From: JAEXOD01 sp963667875
GTDB taxonomy: Bacteria > Bacteroidota > Ignavibacteria > Ignavibacteriales > Melioribacteraceae
Assembly (NCBI GenBank): GCA_963667875.2
Contig: CAXXGC010000001.1
Coordinates: 248,001-312,000, forward strand
Length of the DNA stretch: 64,000 bases
Direction: 5' to 3'
The position numbers and the translations under genes were made by a program. Positions 40,268-48,971 of the stretch are shown here, one piece after another. The notes under the pieces are model-generated. The model saw only the letters and a program-made list of their open reading frames with translations. It did no database searches and was not told the DNA's origin. Numbering within the stretch: position 1 is the first letter of the stretch; each line of letters begins with the position of its first letter.

Positions 40268-42280
40268 ATGTATAATAATAATAAAATAGAAATAGATGGA
40301 AGAGAAGTTTTATTAGAAGGCGAAAAAAATATTCTCGAAGTAATTAGAAAAGCAAAAATAGATTTACCTACATTCTGTTATCACTCGGAACTTAGCGTAT
40401 TTGGTGCATGCAGATTATGTTTAGTTGATGTTGAAGGAAAAGGAATTGTATCTTCATGTTCAATTCCTCCTGAACCAAACATGAAATTAAAAACCAACAC
40501 TGCTGAATTACGTGATATTAGAAAAATATCAATAGAATTATTATTGGCAAACCATGATCAAAATTGTCAAATTTGCCCTAAAAACACAACTTGTAAATTG
40601 CAGGAAATTGCTTTTAGATTAGGTGTAAATGAAGTAAGATTCAAAAAAACAGATCAGAGACAAGAGATAGATTTTAGTTCATGCGCATTAGTCCGCGATG
40701 CAAACAAATGTATTTTATGCGGTGACTGCGTAAGAGCATGTACAGAATTACAGGGAATTGGAGCAATTGATTTTGCATTCCGTGGTTCAGGTTCAAAAGT
40801 AGTACCTGCGTTTGGTAAAAATTTAGCTGAAGTTGAATGTGTTGATTGCGGTCAATGTGCAAGAGTATGCCCGACCGGTGCCTTAACACCTAAAAATGAT
40901 ACAGCAAAAGTATGGAAAGCTTTAGATAATCCTAAAAAAGTTGTTATTGCACAAGTAGCTCCGGCTGTTCGTGTTGCAATTGGCGAATTGTTTGGCTTAA
41001 AACCGGGCGAATTGTTAACCGGTCAAGTGGTTTCCGCATTAAAACGTATGGGATTTGACAGAGTTTTTGATACAGCTTTTGCAGCAGATTTAACAGTAAT
41101 TGAAGAAGCAAATGAATTTATAGCTCGCAAAACAAAAGGCGAAAATCTTCCATTGTTTACTTCATGCTGCCCGGGTTGGGTTAAATACGCTGAACAATAT
41201 TTCCCTGATATGCTTCAAAATTTATCATCATGTAAATCTCCTCAGCAAATGTTTGGTTCGGTAGCAAAAGAAGTTTTATCGAAACAAATGAACGTAGATC
41301 CAAAAGATATAGTTATTGTTTCAATTATGCCATGTACAGCTAAAAAATTTGAAGCTAATAGAGAAGAATTTAGTCATGATGGCGTAAAAGAAGTTGATAT
41401 TGTTATTACTACCCAAGAATTAGGCGGAATGATTAAACAAGCTGGTTTGAAATTTACAGAATTAGAACCTGAATCATTAGATCTTCCATTAGGATTTAAA
41501 ACCGGAGCCGGAATTATTTTTGGAAACAGCGGTGGTGTTACCGAAGCAGTATTAAGATATGCTGTAGAAAAGGTAAACAATGTTCGTTTAACTAATGCTG
41601 ATTTCTTAGAAGTGAGAGGAACTTCCGGTTTAAGAGAATATTCAGTGCAGTTAGGCGGCGAAACAGTTAACGTAGCAATTGTATTTGGATTAAAAAATGC
41701 AAAAAAAGTATTAACCGCAATTAAAAACGGTACTGCAAAATACGATTTGGTTGAAGTAATGTCATGTCCTAACGGTTGTATAGGCGGTGCAGGTCAACCG
41801 GTATATTATGATGAAAACGTAAACAAAGCACGTACAAAAGGCTTATATGATTGTGATAAAATGCTCCAATTGCATAAAGCTCAAGAAAATCCATACGTTA
41901 CGGAATTATATAACTCAACTCTTGGCGAACCTAACAGCCATAAGGCACACGAATTATTACATACTGAGTTTAGAAATAGAAAACGTATATCTGATGAAAA
42001 AATAAGATTGATTTCCGGTAAAAGCGAAGAAAAATTAAGTGTAAACTTTTGTGTAGGCACAAGCTGCTACTTAAAAGGGGCACAAAATTTGTTACATAGA
42101 GTAATTGACCATGTTGAAAAAACTGATTTGAAAGAAGTTATACAAATAAATGCAACTTTCTGTATGGAAAATTGTGATGAAGGACCAAGTGTAACAATAG
42201 GCGATACAGTTATTAAACATGCAAATTTCAAAACTGTTTGTGACAGCATAGAAAACGAATTAAAAGAAATTAGATCGTAA
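40268..42280 (+). CDS. hydA: [FeFe]-hydrogenase catalytic subunit, bifurcating HydA type
   Basis: 670 residues. N-terminal [2Fe-2S] domain (C37, C48, C51), His-ligated 4Fe-4S ('HDQNCQICPKNTTC'), two ferredoxin clusters ('CILCGDCVRAC', 'CVDCGQCARVC'), then the H-cluster domain with all three motifs: TSCCPGW at 298-304, MPCTAKK from 354, and EVMSCPNGCIGGAGQP at 496-511. C300, C356, C500 and C504 should hold the H-cluster. A C-terminal thioredoxin-like [2Fe-2S] domain ('NFCVGTSCYLKGAQ', 'TFCMENCDEGP') is the extra domain found in Thermotoga-type HydA. It makes or consumes H2 with NADH and ferredoxin. Maturation genes hydEFG are not in the window. Confidence 0.95.
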   Translation: MYNNNKIEIDGREVLLEGEKNILEVIRKAKIDLPTFCYHSELSVFGACRLCLVDVEGKGIVSSCSIPPEPNMKLKTNTAELRDIRKISIELLLANHDQNCQICPKNTTCKLQEIAFRLGVNEVRFKKTDQRQEIDFSSCALVRDANKCILCGDCVRACTELQGIGAIDFAFRGSGSKVVPAFGKNLAEVECVDCGQCARVCPTGALTPKNDTAKVWKALDNPKKVVIAQVAPAVRVAIGELFGLKPGELLTGQVVSALKRMGFDRVFDTAFAADLTVIEEANEFIARKTKGENLPLFTSCCPGWVKYAEQYFPDMLQNLSSCKSPQQMFGSVAKEVLSKQMNVDPKDIVIVSIMPCTAKKFEANREEFSHDGVKEVDIVITTQELGGMIKQAGLKFTELEPESLDLPLGFKTGAGIIFGNSGGVTEAVLRYAVEKVNNVRLTNADFLEVRGTSGLREYSVQLGGETVNVAIVFGLKNAKKVLTAIKNGTAKYDLVEVMSCPNGCIGGAGQPVYYDENVNKARTKGLYDCDKMLQLHKAQENPYVTELYNSTLGEPNSHKAHELLHTEFRNRKRISDEKIRLISGKSEEKLSVNFCVGTSCYLKGAQNLLHRVIDHVEKTDLKEVIQINATFCMENCDEGPSVTIGDTVIKHANFKTVCDSIENELKEIRS

Positions 42281-42286
42281 AAATAA

Positions 42287-44053
42287 ATGCCTGATCAAGT
42301 TAAAAAACATATAATATTTACCAACAAGGCACGTTGCCGCGATTGTTACCGATGTGTGCGTGCCTGTACGGTTAAAGCCATAAAAATGTTTGAAGCACAA
42401 GCATCTATTGATACTGATAGATGCATTTTGTGCGGAACATGTATTAAAGAATGTCCGCAGCAAGCAAAACAATATCGAAAAGATGTTGAAATTGTTAAAG
42501 ACTTCCTTAAAAACGGTGAAACGGTATTATTAAGTTTAGCTCCTTCATTTCCTGCTTTTTTTGAGGAAAGTACAGTTAATAGAGTACCTTCCGCATTACG
42601 AAGTATTGGTTTTTCGTTTATATCGGAAACCGCTATTGGCGCATATTTAGTAAGTAAAGAAGCACAAAAATTTGTAGAAAAATACAAAAACAGGCCGCAT
42701 ATAGTTTCATTTTGTCCGGTTGTTGTAAATTTAGTAGAAAAATATTACCCAAATTTAAGCAACTTTTTATTGCCTGTTACATCTCCAATGATTGCACATG
42801 CCAAATATTTGAAAGAAGCACATGGATATGATAAAAAAGTTGTATTTATTGGTCCTTGTATTGCTAAAAAAGATGAAAGCGAAAAAGATATTTATTCAGG
42901 TTATGTGGATGCGGTTTTAACTTTTGATGAATTAAAAGAATGGTTTGAAGAAGAAGGAATTGATCTTAAAAAATTTGAAGAAAGCTGGTTTGATGAACCT
43001 TGCGACAGCAACGCAAAATTGTTTGCATTATCGGGAGGTTTTAGTAAAACGGCTGATTTGGATGTTGACTTATTGTCCACAAATTCAATTACTGTTACCG
43101 GATTTGAAGGGGTAAAAGAGGCATTAAATTTTATTACTCCGGGTAAAAGTATTTTAATAGATCCTTTGTTTTGTTCGATGGGATGCATAAATGGTGCGGG
43201 AATAAAAAATGACTCTAATCATTTTGAACGTAAAGATCGGGTTATGCAATACGTTGAAAAATCCAGCATAAACAGTAAAGAGATTGAAGAAACTAAAATA
43301 GATTTATCGTCAAAGTTTGAAAAATATCATTTGCAAAAAAATTCGGATTTTTCGGAAGAACAAATAAAAGAAATATTAGAAAAAACCGGTAAACTTGATG
43401 ATAACGATCAATTAAACTGCGGTGCCTGTGGGTATAATACTTGCCGTGAAAAAGCTGTTGCTGTATTAGAAGGTATTGCGGAAATTGAAATGTGTATGCC
43501 GTATATGCGCCGAATTGCTGAACAAAGATCGGACAAAATAATTGAATCCAGTCCAAATGGAATTGTTATTTTGGATAGAGAAATGAACATCCTAAATATG
43601 AATCCTGCATTTAAGAAATTCTTTTATTGTAATAATTCTGTTTACGGTAAAAAAATATCGATATTAATGGACCCGGCACATTTTGAAGATTTAATATCGG
43701 GTGATGAAGATATTATTGAAAGAACTGTTAATCATGAAAAATATAATCTTATATGCCATGAAAAATTATATAAGTTAAAAAATGAAAAACAGTATGTTGG
43801 AATATTTGTTGATATTACAAGAAATTTAGCAGATAAAGAACAATTAAGTTCGTTACGTAATGAAACAGTTGCGCAAGCTCAAGAGTTATTAACACATCAA
43901 ATAGAAATGGCCCAAAAACTTGCTAAAATTTTGGGTGAAAATACAGCCAAAGGCGAATTGCTTGTTGAAAATTTACTCCGATTGGCAAAAGATGAACAAT
44001 CCAAAAACAAAAAAGACAATAACTGGTTATGGGATATCTACACGTCGAAGTAA
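42287..44053 (+). CDS. Group C-like sensory [FeFe]-hydrogenase with PAS domain
   Basis: 588 residues. Two ferredoxin clusters at the N-terminus ('CRDCYRCVRAC', 'CILCGTCIKEC'), a hydrogenase domain with altered H-cluster motifs ('VSFCPVVVNLVEKY', 'IGPCIAKKDE', 'FCSMGCINGAG'), a 4Fe-4S Fes domain ('CGACGYNTCREKAVA', 'EMCMPYM'), a PAS domain at about 425-530 and a C-terminal coiled coil. The layout and weak motifs match the HydS/group C family thought to sense H2 or redox state rather than produce H2. It starts 6 bp after hydA and overlaps the phosphatase gene by 25 bp. Confidence 0.85.
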   Translation: MPDQVKKHIIFTNKARCRDCYRCVRACTVKAIKMFEAQASIDTDRCILCGTCIKECPQQAKQYRKDVEIVKDFLKNGETVLLSLAPSFPAFFEESTVNRVPSALRSIGFSFISETAIGAYLVSKEAQKFVEKYKNRPHIVSFCPVVVNLVEKYYPNLSNFLLPVTSPMIAHAKYLKEAHGYDKKVVFIGPCIAKKDESEKDIYSGYVDAVLTFDELKEWFEEEGIDLKKFEESWFDEPCDSNAKLFALSGGFSKTADLDVDLLSTNSITVTGFEGVKEALNFITPGKSILIDPLFCSMGCINGAGIKNDSNHFERKDRVMQYVEKSSINSKEIEETKIDLSSKFEKYHLQKNSDFSEEQIKEILEKTGKLDDNDQLNCGACGYNTCREKAVAVLEGIAEIEMCMPYMRRIAEQRSDKIIESSPNGIVILDREMNILNMNPAFKKFFYCNNSVYGKKISILMDPAHFEDLISGDEDIIERTVNHEKYNLICHEKLYKLKNEKQYVGIFVDITRNLADKEQLSSLRNETVAQAQELLTHQIEMAQKLAKILGENTAKGELLVENLLRLAKDEQSKNKKDNNWLWDIYTSK

Positions 44054-45177
44054 AAGCATATCAAGCCTCAAAACGGAAAAATCTTGTATGCGGCGATGTT
44101 TATGTAGAAGACAGGAATGAACATTCCACCACAATTATTTTATGTGACGGATTGGGAAGCGGAATAAAAGCAAATTTAGCCGCTACAATGTGTGCAACAA
44201 GGTTATTGGAATTAATACGCAGTGATTTTTCTATCCGTAACGCTTTTGCATCCCTTGTAAAAACCATGGAAGAAGCCAGGCTCAAGGATTTTCCATATTC
44301 GGTTTTTTCGGTTGTTAGAATATTAAATGATGGTGTTACAAGTATTTTGTCGTACGAAATGCCTCCGCCGATTTTTATTTCCGGCAGATTTGCAACTGTT
44401 TTACCACAACGAATTTTTACAGTTGATAACTCAATTATTGGTGAATCGAACTGTTTTTTGAAAGCAAAAGAATCAATTTTATTAGTTACCGACGGTATTA
44501 CCCAAGCCGGACTTGGTAAGGGCATGCATAAAGGATGGGGGAGTGATAATCTTAATAAATATGTTAATTCGTTATTAACTTTAGGTTACAATTATGACGA
44601 ACTACCTGAAAAAATAGAACAAAAAGCCGAAGAAATTTGGAAGTTCAGGCTTGAAGACGATTGTACGGCAATAATAGCAAAAGGACGTAAAGGTAAAATA
44701 ATTAATTTATTTACCGGTCCGCCAAAAGATAAAGCATTAGATAAAGATTTAGTAGAAAAGTTTTTAAATTTAGACGGTTTAAAAATAGTCTGTGGTGCCA
44801 CAACAGGAAAAATTGTTTCCCGAATTACCGGCAAACCATTTAAAATGGAAGAAAATTTTACAAGTAATTTAGCTCCGTTAAGTTATTCTATTGAAGGAAT
44901 AGACTTAGTTACTGAAGGTGCAGTTACTTTAAATCAAGTTTATAATATTTGGGATGCCGATCCCGCAACAATGGAAAAAGATAGTCCGGTTACGGATTTG
45001 TTTTCATTATTAAGCGTCGCTGATAAAGTTCATATGATGCTTGGCCAGACAGAAAACCCGGCCAATGATGATATTAGCTTCATGCAGCACGGCATCCTTA
45101 AACGTAACAAGATCATCCCCCTATTAATTAATAAATTAAAGGAAGATGGTAAATTGGTTACTACAGAATATTTCTAA
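44029..45177 (+). CDS. SpoIIE/PP2C family phosphatase of the hydrogenase operon
   Basis: 382 residues. Residues 1-210 are a PP2C-like phosphatase: 'GDVYVEDRNEHSTTIILCDG' with Asp in 'LCDGLGSG', 'ESILLVTDGITQAG', and 'LEDDCTAIIAKG'. Residues about 215-380 form an extra domain ('IVCGATTGKIVSRITG', 'GIDLVTEGAVTLNQVY') I cannot name, seen in phosphatases of hydrogenase operons. Start ATG lies inside the sensory hydrogenase gene, so the two are co-translated and probably act together: H2 or redox sensing, then protein dephosphorylation. Its target (an anti-sigma-like protein or kinase) is not in the window. Confidence 0.82.
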   Translation: MGYLHVEVKAYQASKRKNLVCGDVYVEDRNEHSTTIILCDGLGSGIKANLAATMCATRLLELIRSDFSIRNAFASLVKTMEEARLKDFPYSVFSVVRILNDGVTSILSYEMPPPIFISGRFATVLPQRIFTVDNSIIGESNCFLKAKESILLVTDGITQAGLGKGMHKGWGSDNLNKYVNSLLTLGYNYDELPEKIEQKAEEIWKFRLEDDCTAIIAKGRKGKIINLFTGPPKDKALDKDLVEKFLNLDGLKIVCGATTGKIVSRITGKPFKMEENFTSNLAPLSYSIEGIDLVTEGAVTLNQVYNIWDADPATMEKDSPVTDLFSLLSVADKVHMMLGQTENPANDDISFMQHGILKRNKIIPLLINKLKEDGKLVTTEYF

Positions 45178-45209
45178 TGTTCTGCTTAGTAATACTCCTG
45201 CTTAGTTAG

Positions 45210-45239
45210 AAGTGCGGAGGCGCCAACTCCGCACTTTTT
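45210..45239 (+). terminator. Rho-independent terminator of the hydrogenase operon
   Basis: A 10-bp stem (AAGTGCGGAG at 45210-45219 with CTCCGCACTT at 45227-45236), 7-base loop and a T-run to 45239. Confidence 0.9.
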
Positions 45240-45639
45240 ATACAAGTTTTTACCAGCTTCAAAATAAGAAATTATTTTTGAATATAACAGAAAAATCTTC
45301 ATTATAAGGGTGCAAAAAGAGGGAAAATTATTGCAAATAATATAATCGAATTTGCGTAAAGTTAAGCACATCAATTTTTTGATGTTTTAAAATCCTGTCA
45401 GTCTAAAATCTTCAGTTAAAACAAGATATGAATCTTTTGCTAAATTGTTAATTGATCCCAACCAAGTCGTCAGAAATGAAATTCTAAAAACTTACATTTG
45501 GAATAGATTAGCTAAATCATAATAATGTAATAAGTTTCTCCTTCCATAAAATGTAATTTTTTATATCAAATAATAGTTTTTAAATATTTTAATTTATCTT
45601 TTAGTATATTATAAATTTCACAAAGATTCATAAAGTTGC
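45240..45639. other. Intergenic remnant region
   Basis: 400 bases without an intact gene. An open frame of 43 codons on the plus strand (45391-45522) reads in part 'RYESFAKLLIDPNQVVRNEI' and then 'KTYIWNRLAKS', with no start codon in frame. It looks like the end of a decayed gene; I do not recognise it. A small hairpin ACATCAA-TTT-TTGATGT lies near 45368-45385. Confidence 0.4.
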
Positions 45640-45690
45640 GGTATATGCAAATCAAGATATATCAGCCACAGCGTGGCGAAAAATTTATAG
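45640..45690 (+). repeat. Dispersed hairpin repeat, partial copy C
   Basis: It shares GGTATATG, ATATATCAG, a hairpin (GCCAC-agc-GTGGC) and CGAAAAATTTATAG with the other copies. The left half is missing. Confidence 0.6.
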
Positions 45691-45699
45691 CGAAATCAA

Positions 45700-45800
45700 A
45701 CCAACACACAAATGAAGCCCCATAGGGGCGATACCTAAATAATTGTAAAACAACATGTTATAGGTAAATAATGTCGCTCCTCTGGAGCTAAAACCAATAT
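45700..45800. repeat. Second repeat family: inverted arms around ATACCTAAATAATT
   Basis: GAAGCCCCATAGGGGCGATACCT at the left (written in parts: GCCCC-at-AGGGGC, then GATACCTAAATAATTG) and AGGTAAATAATGTCGCTCC with GGAGC at the right form an imperfect inverted repeat of about 80 bases. It sits between copies C and D and may be a small MITE-like insertion. No protein. Confidence 0.5.
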
Positions 45801-45817
45801 GGGGGGGATTTGTTTTT

Positions 45818-45936
45818 CTATATACATTTCGCCCATCAAGTGGGCTGATACCTGTAAATATATAATATTCTGATTATACATCTCCCAAACTTATACCTTA
45901 TTATTCCCAATTCTTATTTTTAATGACTAATTTGGG
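45818..45936 (-). repeat. Dispersed hairpin repeat, copy D (reverse orientation)
   Basis: Read on the minus strand it starts CCCAAATTAGTCATTAAAAA and ends with TATCAG, hairpin GCCCA-cttga-TGGGC and CGAAATGTATATAG. It is a full-length copy, directly followed by the KilA-N pseudogene. Confidence 0.8.
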
Positions 45937-45939
45937 ATT

Positions 45940-46361
45940 ATGACAAAAGAAAAAAAGCTAAAATTAACGTTTTAGGAACGGAAAATACAATTTTTTAACA
46001 AGGTAATGATGATTATATATCATTAACCGATATGGTTAAAAATTTTGAAGGCGGAAATGCGTTAATAGAACAATGGCTAAGAAACAAAGATACTATAGAG
46101 TTTTTGGCTATTTGGGAAAAAATTTATAATCCATGATTTAATTCCCTCGAATTCGAGGGAATTAAAAAAGAAGCCGGTACAAATAGATTTTATCTTTCCG
46201 CTAAAAGATGGATTGAGCTAACTAATGCGAATGGTTTAATTGCTAATGCAGGCAGATACGGAGGTACTTATGCAGATAAAGATATTGCTTTTGAGTTTTG
46301 GCAGCTGGTTAAGTCCCAAATTTATATTATAGAAGACAGTCTAAAAACATTAAAATTATAA
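45940..46361 (+). pseudogene. Broken KilA-N domain gene
   Basis: The frame reads INVLGTENTIF, a stop at 45996, then QGNDDYISLTDMVKNFEGG and 'ALIEQWLRNKDTIEFLAIWE', a TGA stop, then 'FNSLEFEGIKKEAGTNRFYL', 'SAKRWIELTNANGLIANAGR', 'YGGTYADKDIAFEF', and a +1 frameshift before 'GSWLSPKF'. This is the KilA-N DNA-binding domain of phage and mobile elements. Two in-frame stops and at least one frameshift show decay; the start also needs a frame change near 45958. It is a remnant of a mobile element or host-phage gene, nested in repeats. Confidence 0.8.
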
Positions 46362-46530
46362 ATATTTTAATATTAGGGTATTTTATTCTAATAATAATTT
46401 ATTTATTAAAATAATAATAAAGTCGGCCTAAAAACATTGATTTTGTATTAAAAAACCACATTTCTTCCGCTTTTTGAAGGGCATAATAATTGCTATTTTA
46501 TAATTTACTTTAAATTTAGCCGGAATTATT

Positions 46531-48954
46531 ATGCGCAAATTTTACATATTATTTTTGTTTTTATATTCTCTCACAAATGCCCAATCCAATTTAATAATTA
46601 ACAATCAGGAATACTTTGAAACCAAAGGTTTAAACGTAATGGTGTTCCATGACTATTACCCCGACGGTCATCAAACCGGGGTTACAATTATTCAAAACGG
46701 AAACAGAATTGCTGCAAATGGTGATTTACGGTTGGAACCTGCACCGGGACAATGGTCACCTGTTCCGGTTGTGGGCAAACGCAAAGTTAATATAGCGGAA
46801 AATGAAATATCGGTTTCTTTAAGTTATCCCGATTCTTCAAAAGACAGAAAAGGTTTTAATCCAATTGTTTACCCCAATTTGAACTTAAAATATAATGTTC
46901 GTGTAAAAAGTATAAATAATACAATCAAAATATATGTCGATTTAGAAAAACCTCTTCCCGAAGAATGGGTTGGAAAAGTTGGCTTTAATATAGAACTTTT
47001 TCCGGGTGAATATTTTGGCAAATCATATATGATGGATAATAATTACGGAATTTTTACCCAACAAGTAAATGGGCCGAGTTATTATGACAAAAACAATAAG
47101 TTACAAATTACTCCTTTAGCTGAAGGAAATAATTTAGTAGTTTCGCCCGAAAACGAAAACAGCAAACTTACATTTCAATCGCCAAACAAGTTAACTTTGC
47201 TGGATGGACGAGGAGAATATAACAACGGCTGGTTTATTGTGCGATCTTTAGTGATTGCGGGTAAAACAAAAAATGCGGTTGAGTTGACAATAATTCCAAA
47301 TGTAAAACCAAATTGGATTTATGAACCGGTTGTTCAAATTTCACAAGTTGGGTATCATCCAAATCAAAATAAAATTGCCGTAATTGAACTTGATAAAAAT
47401 GATCCAACCGTACAAAAAACAGAACTATATAAATTTTCACTTTCAGGACAAAAGGAATTGGTATTATCGAATGTTCCTAAAGTTTGGGGTGAATTTATTA
47501 GATATAAATATTTACAGTTCGATTTTACTAAAATAACTGAGGAAGGAGTTTATTTAATCCAATACGGTAATTTCATTACATCCCCATTTCAGATTTCAAA
47601 AGAAGTATATAACCGCCATGTTTGGCAGCCTACTTTAGAGTATTTTTTACCGGTTCAAATGTGCCACATGCGTGTTAACGATAGATACAAAGTATGGCAT
47701 GGGTTGTGTCACCAAGATGACGCGTTAATGGCACCAACGGACTCCAATCACTTTGACGGATATGTGCAGGGTAAAGAGACCTTAACAAATTATAAACCCG
47801 GTGAACATGTTCCTAATCTAAATGTGGGAGGCTGGCATGATGCAGGCGATTATGATTTACGGGTTGAATCGCAGGCCGCAACCGTATATTCGTTAGCTTT
47901 GGCTTATGAGGAATTTAAAGTAAATTATGACGAAACTACTATTAATCAAACTGAAAAACTTGTCGAAATACATCAACCGGACGGAAAACCTGATATATTA
48001 CAGCAAATTGAACATGGTTTAATAAGTATTGTAAACGGTTATAACAGCTTAGGCAGATTATATAGGGGAATAATTTGTCCCACACTAAGACAATATACAT
48101 TGCTTGGCGATGGTGTAAATATGACTGACGGGAAAATATATAATAATGCAAATGGTGAAATAAAAGATGACCGGTTGGTATTTACCGAAGAAAATCCCTG
48201 GCGCGAGTTATACACAGCGGGAACACTTGTGGCAGCAAGCCGGGTTATAAAAAAATACAACCCTGAACTTTCCAATGAATGCTTAAAAATAGCGGAAGCG
48301 ATTTGGGGCAATTATAGAAGCACAAATTGGGATAGAAGTTTTGCCGCAATTGAACTGTTTTTGACAACCGGTAATGAGGAATATAAAAATTATATAATAA
48401 ATAATGTTAATACGGAAAAACAAATAATAAATAATGCATGGATTTTAGGAAGAACCTTACCTTTAATAAATGATAAAAATTACGAATTATTAGTAAATTC
48501 GGCAGTTCAAAAATTAAAAACAGGTTTAGACGAAGAACAAAAAGAAAATCCGTACGGAGTTCCATACAAACCCGATATTTGGGGAGCGGGGTGGAATATT
48601 CAGGAATTTGGAGTAAAACAATATTTCTTAAATAAATCATTTCCAAAGCTGTTCCCCAAAGAGAATATGTTAAAAGCATTAAATTTTGTATTAGGTACTC
48701 ATCCGGGAAATAATACTTCTTCGTTTGCTTCGGGAGTTGGGGTTAATTCATTAACTGTAGCATACGGAGTAAACCGAGACGAATGGTCATATATTCCGGG
48801 TGGAGTAGGATCGGGAACAGCACTAATACGTCCGGATTTCCCTGAATTAAAAGTATGGCCCTATTTTTGGCAGCAAACGGAATATGTAATGGGCGGCGGC
48901 GCCTGCGATTTTATGTTTTTAGTTTTAGCCGCAAATATTATATTAAACAATTAA
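46531..48954 (+). CDS. Glycoside hydrolase family 9 (endoglucanase/cellulase type)
   Basis: 807 residues with a signal peptide ('FYILFLFLYSLTNAQ'). Residues about 260-370 are the N-terminal Ig-like domain of GH9 ('QISQVGYHPNQNKIAVI'). The catalytic (alpha/alpha)6 barrel carries 'GGWHDAGDYDLR' with D437 and D440 as base residues and E784 in 'QQTEYVMGGG' as acid. The GH9 signature 'HPGNNTSSFASGVG' is near the end. It cleaves beta-1,4-glucan, probably outside the cell. There is no T9SS domain, so secretion beyond the periplasm is not shown. The CBM9-like gene follows after 17 bp, forming a small polysaccharide operon. Confidence 0.9.
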   Translation: MRKFYILFLFLYSLTNAQSNLIINNQEYFETKGLNVMVFHDYYPDGHQTGVTIIQNGNRIAANGDLRLEPAPGQWSPVPVVGKRKVNIAENEISVSLSYPDSSKDRKGFNPIVYPNLNLKYNVRVKSINNTIKIYVDLEKPLPEEWVGKVGFNIELFPGEYFGKSYMMDNNYGIFTQQVNGPSYYDKNNKLQITPLAEGNNLVVSPENENSKLTFQSPNKLTLLDGRGEYNNGWFIVRSLVIAGKTKNAVELTIIPNVKPNWIYEPVVQISQVGYHPNQNKIAVIELDKNDPTVQKTELYKFSLSGQKELVLSNVPKVWGEFIRYKYLQFDFTKITEEGVYLIQYGNFITSPFQISKEVYNRHVWQPTLEYFLPVQMCHMRVNDRYKVWHGLCHQDDALMAPTDSNHFDGYVQGKETLTNYKPGEHVPNLNVGGWHDAGDYDLRVESQAATVYSLALAYEEFKVNYDETTINQTEKLVEIHQPDGKPDILQQIEHGLISIVNGYNSLGRLYRGIICPTLRQYTLLGDGVNMTDGKIYNNANGEIKDDRLVFTEENPWRELYTAGTLVAASRVIKKYNPELSNECLKIAEAIWGNYRSTNWDRSFAAIELFLTTGNEEYKNYIINNVNTEKQIINNAWILGRTLPLINDKNYELLVNSAVQKLKTGLDEEQKENPYGVPYKPDIWGAGWNIQEFGVKQYFLNKSFPKLFPKENMLKALNFVLGTHPGNNTSSFASGVGVNSLTVAYGVNRDEWSYIPGGVGSGTALIRPDFPELKVWPYFWQQTEYVMGGGACDFMFLVLAANIILNN

Positions 48955-48971
48955 ATTTTAAGGATTATAAA

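Noticed and set aside
37191..45177. Hydrogenase maturation genes hydE, hydF or hydG in the operon
   Set aside because: No radical-SAM (CxxxCxxC) or HydF GTPase frame was found here; they must lie elsewhere.
45940..46361. Functional KilA-N regulator
   Set aside because: Two in-frame stops and at least one frameshift break it.
48855..48971. Longer start of the CBM9-like gene
   Set aside because: It overlaps the GH9 gene end and would bury the signal peptide inside the protein.
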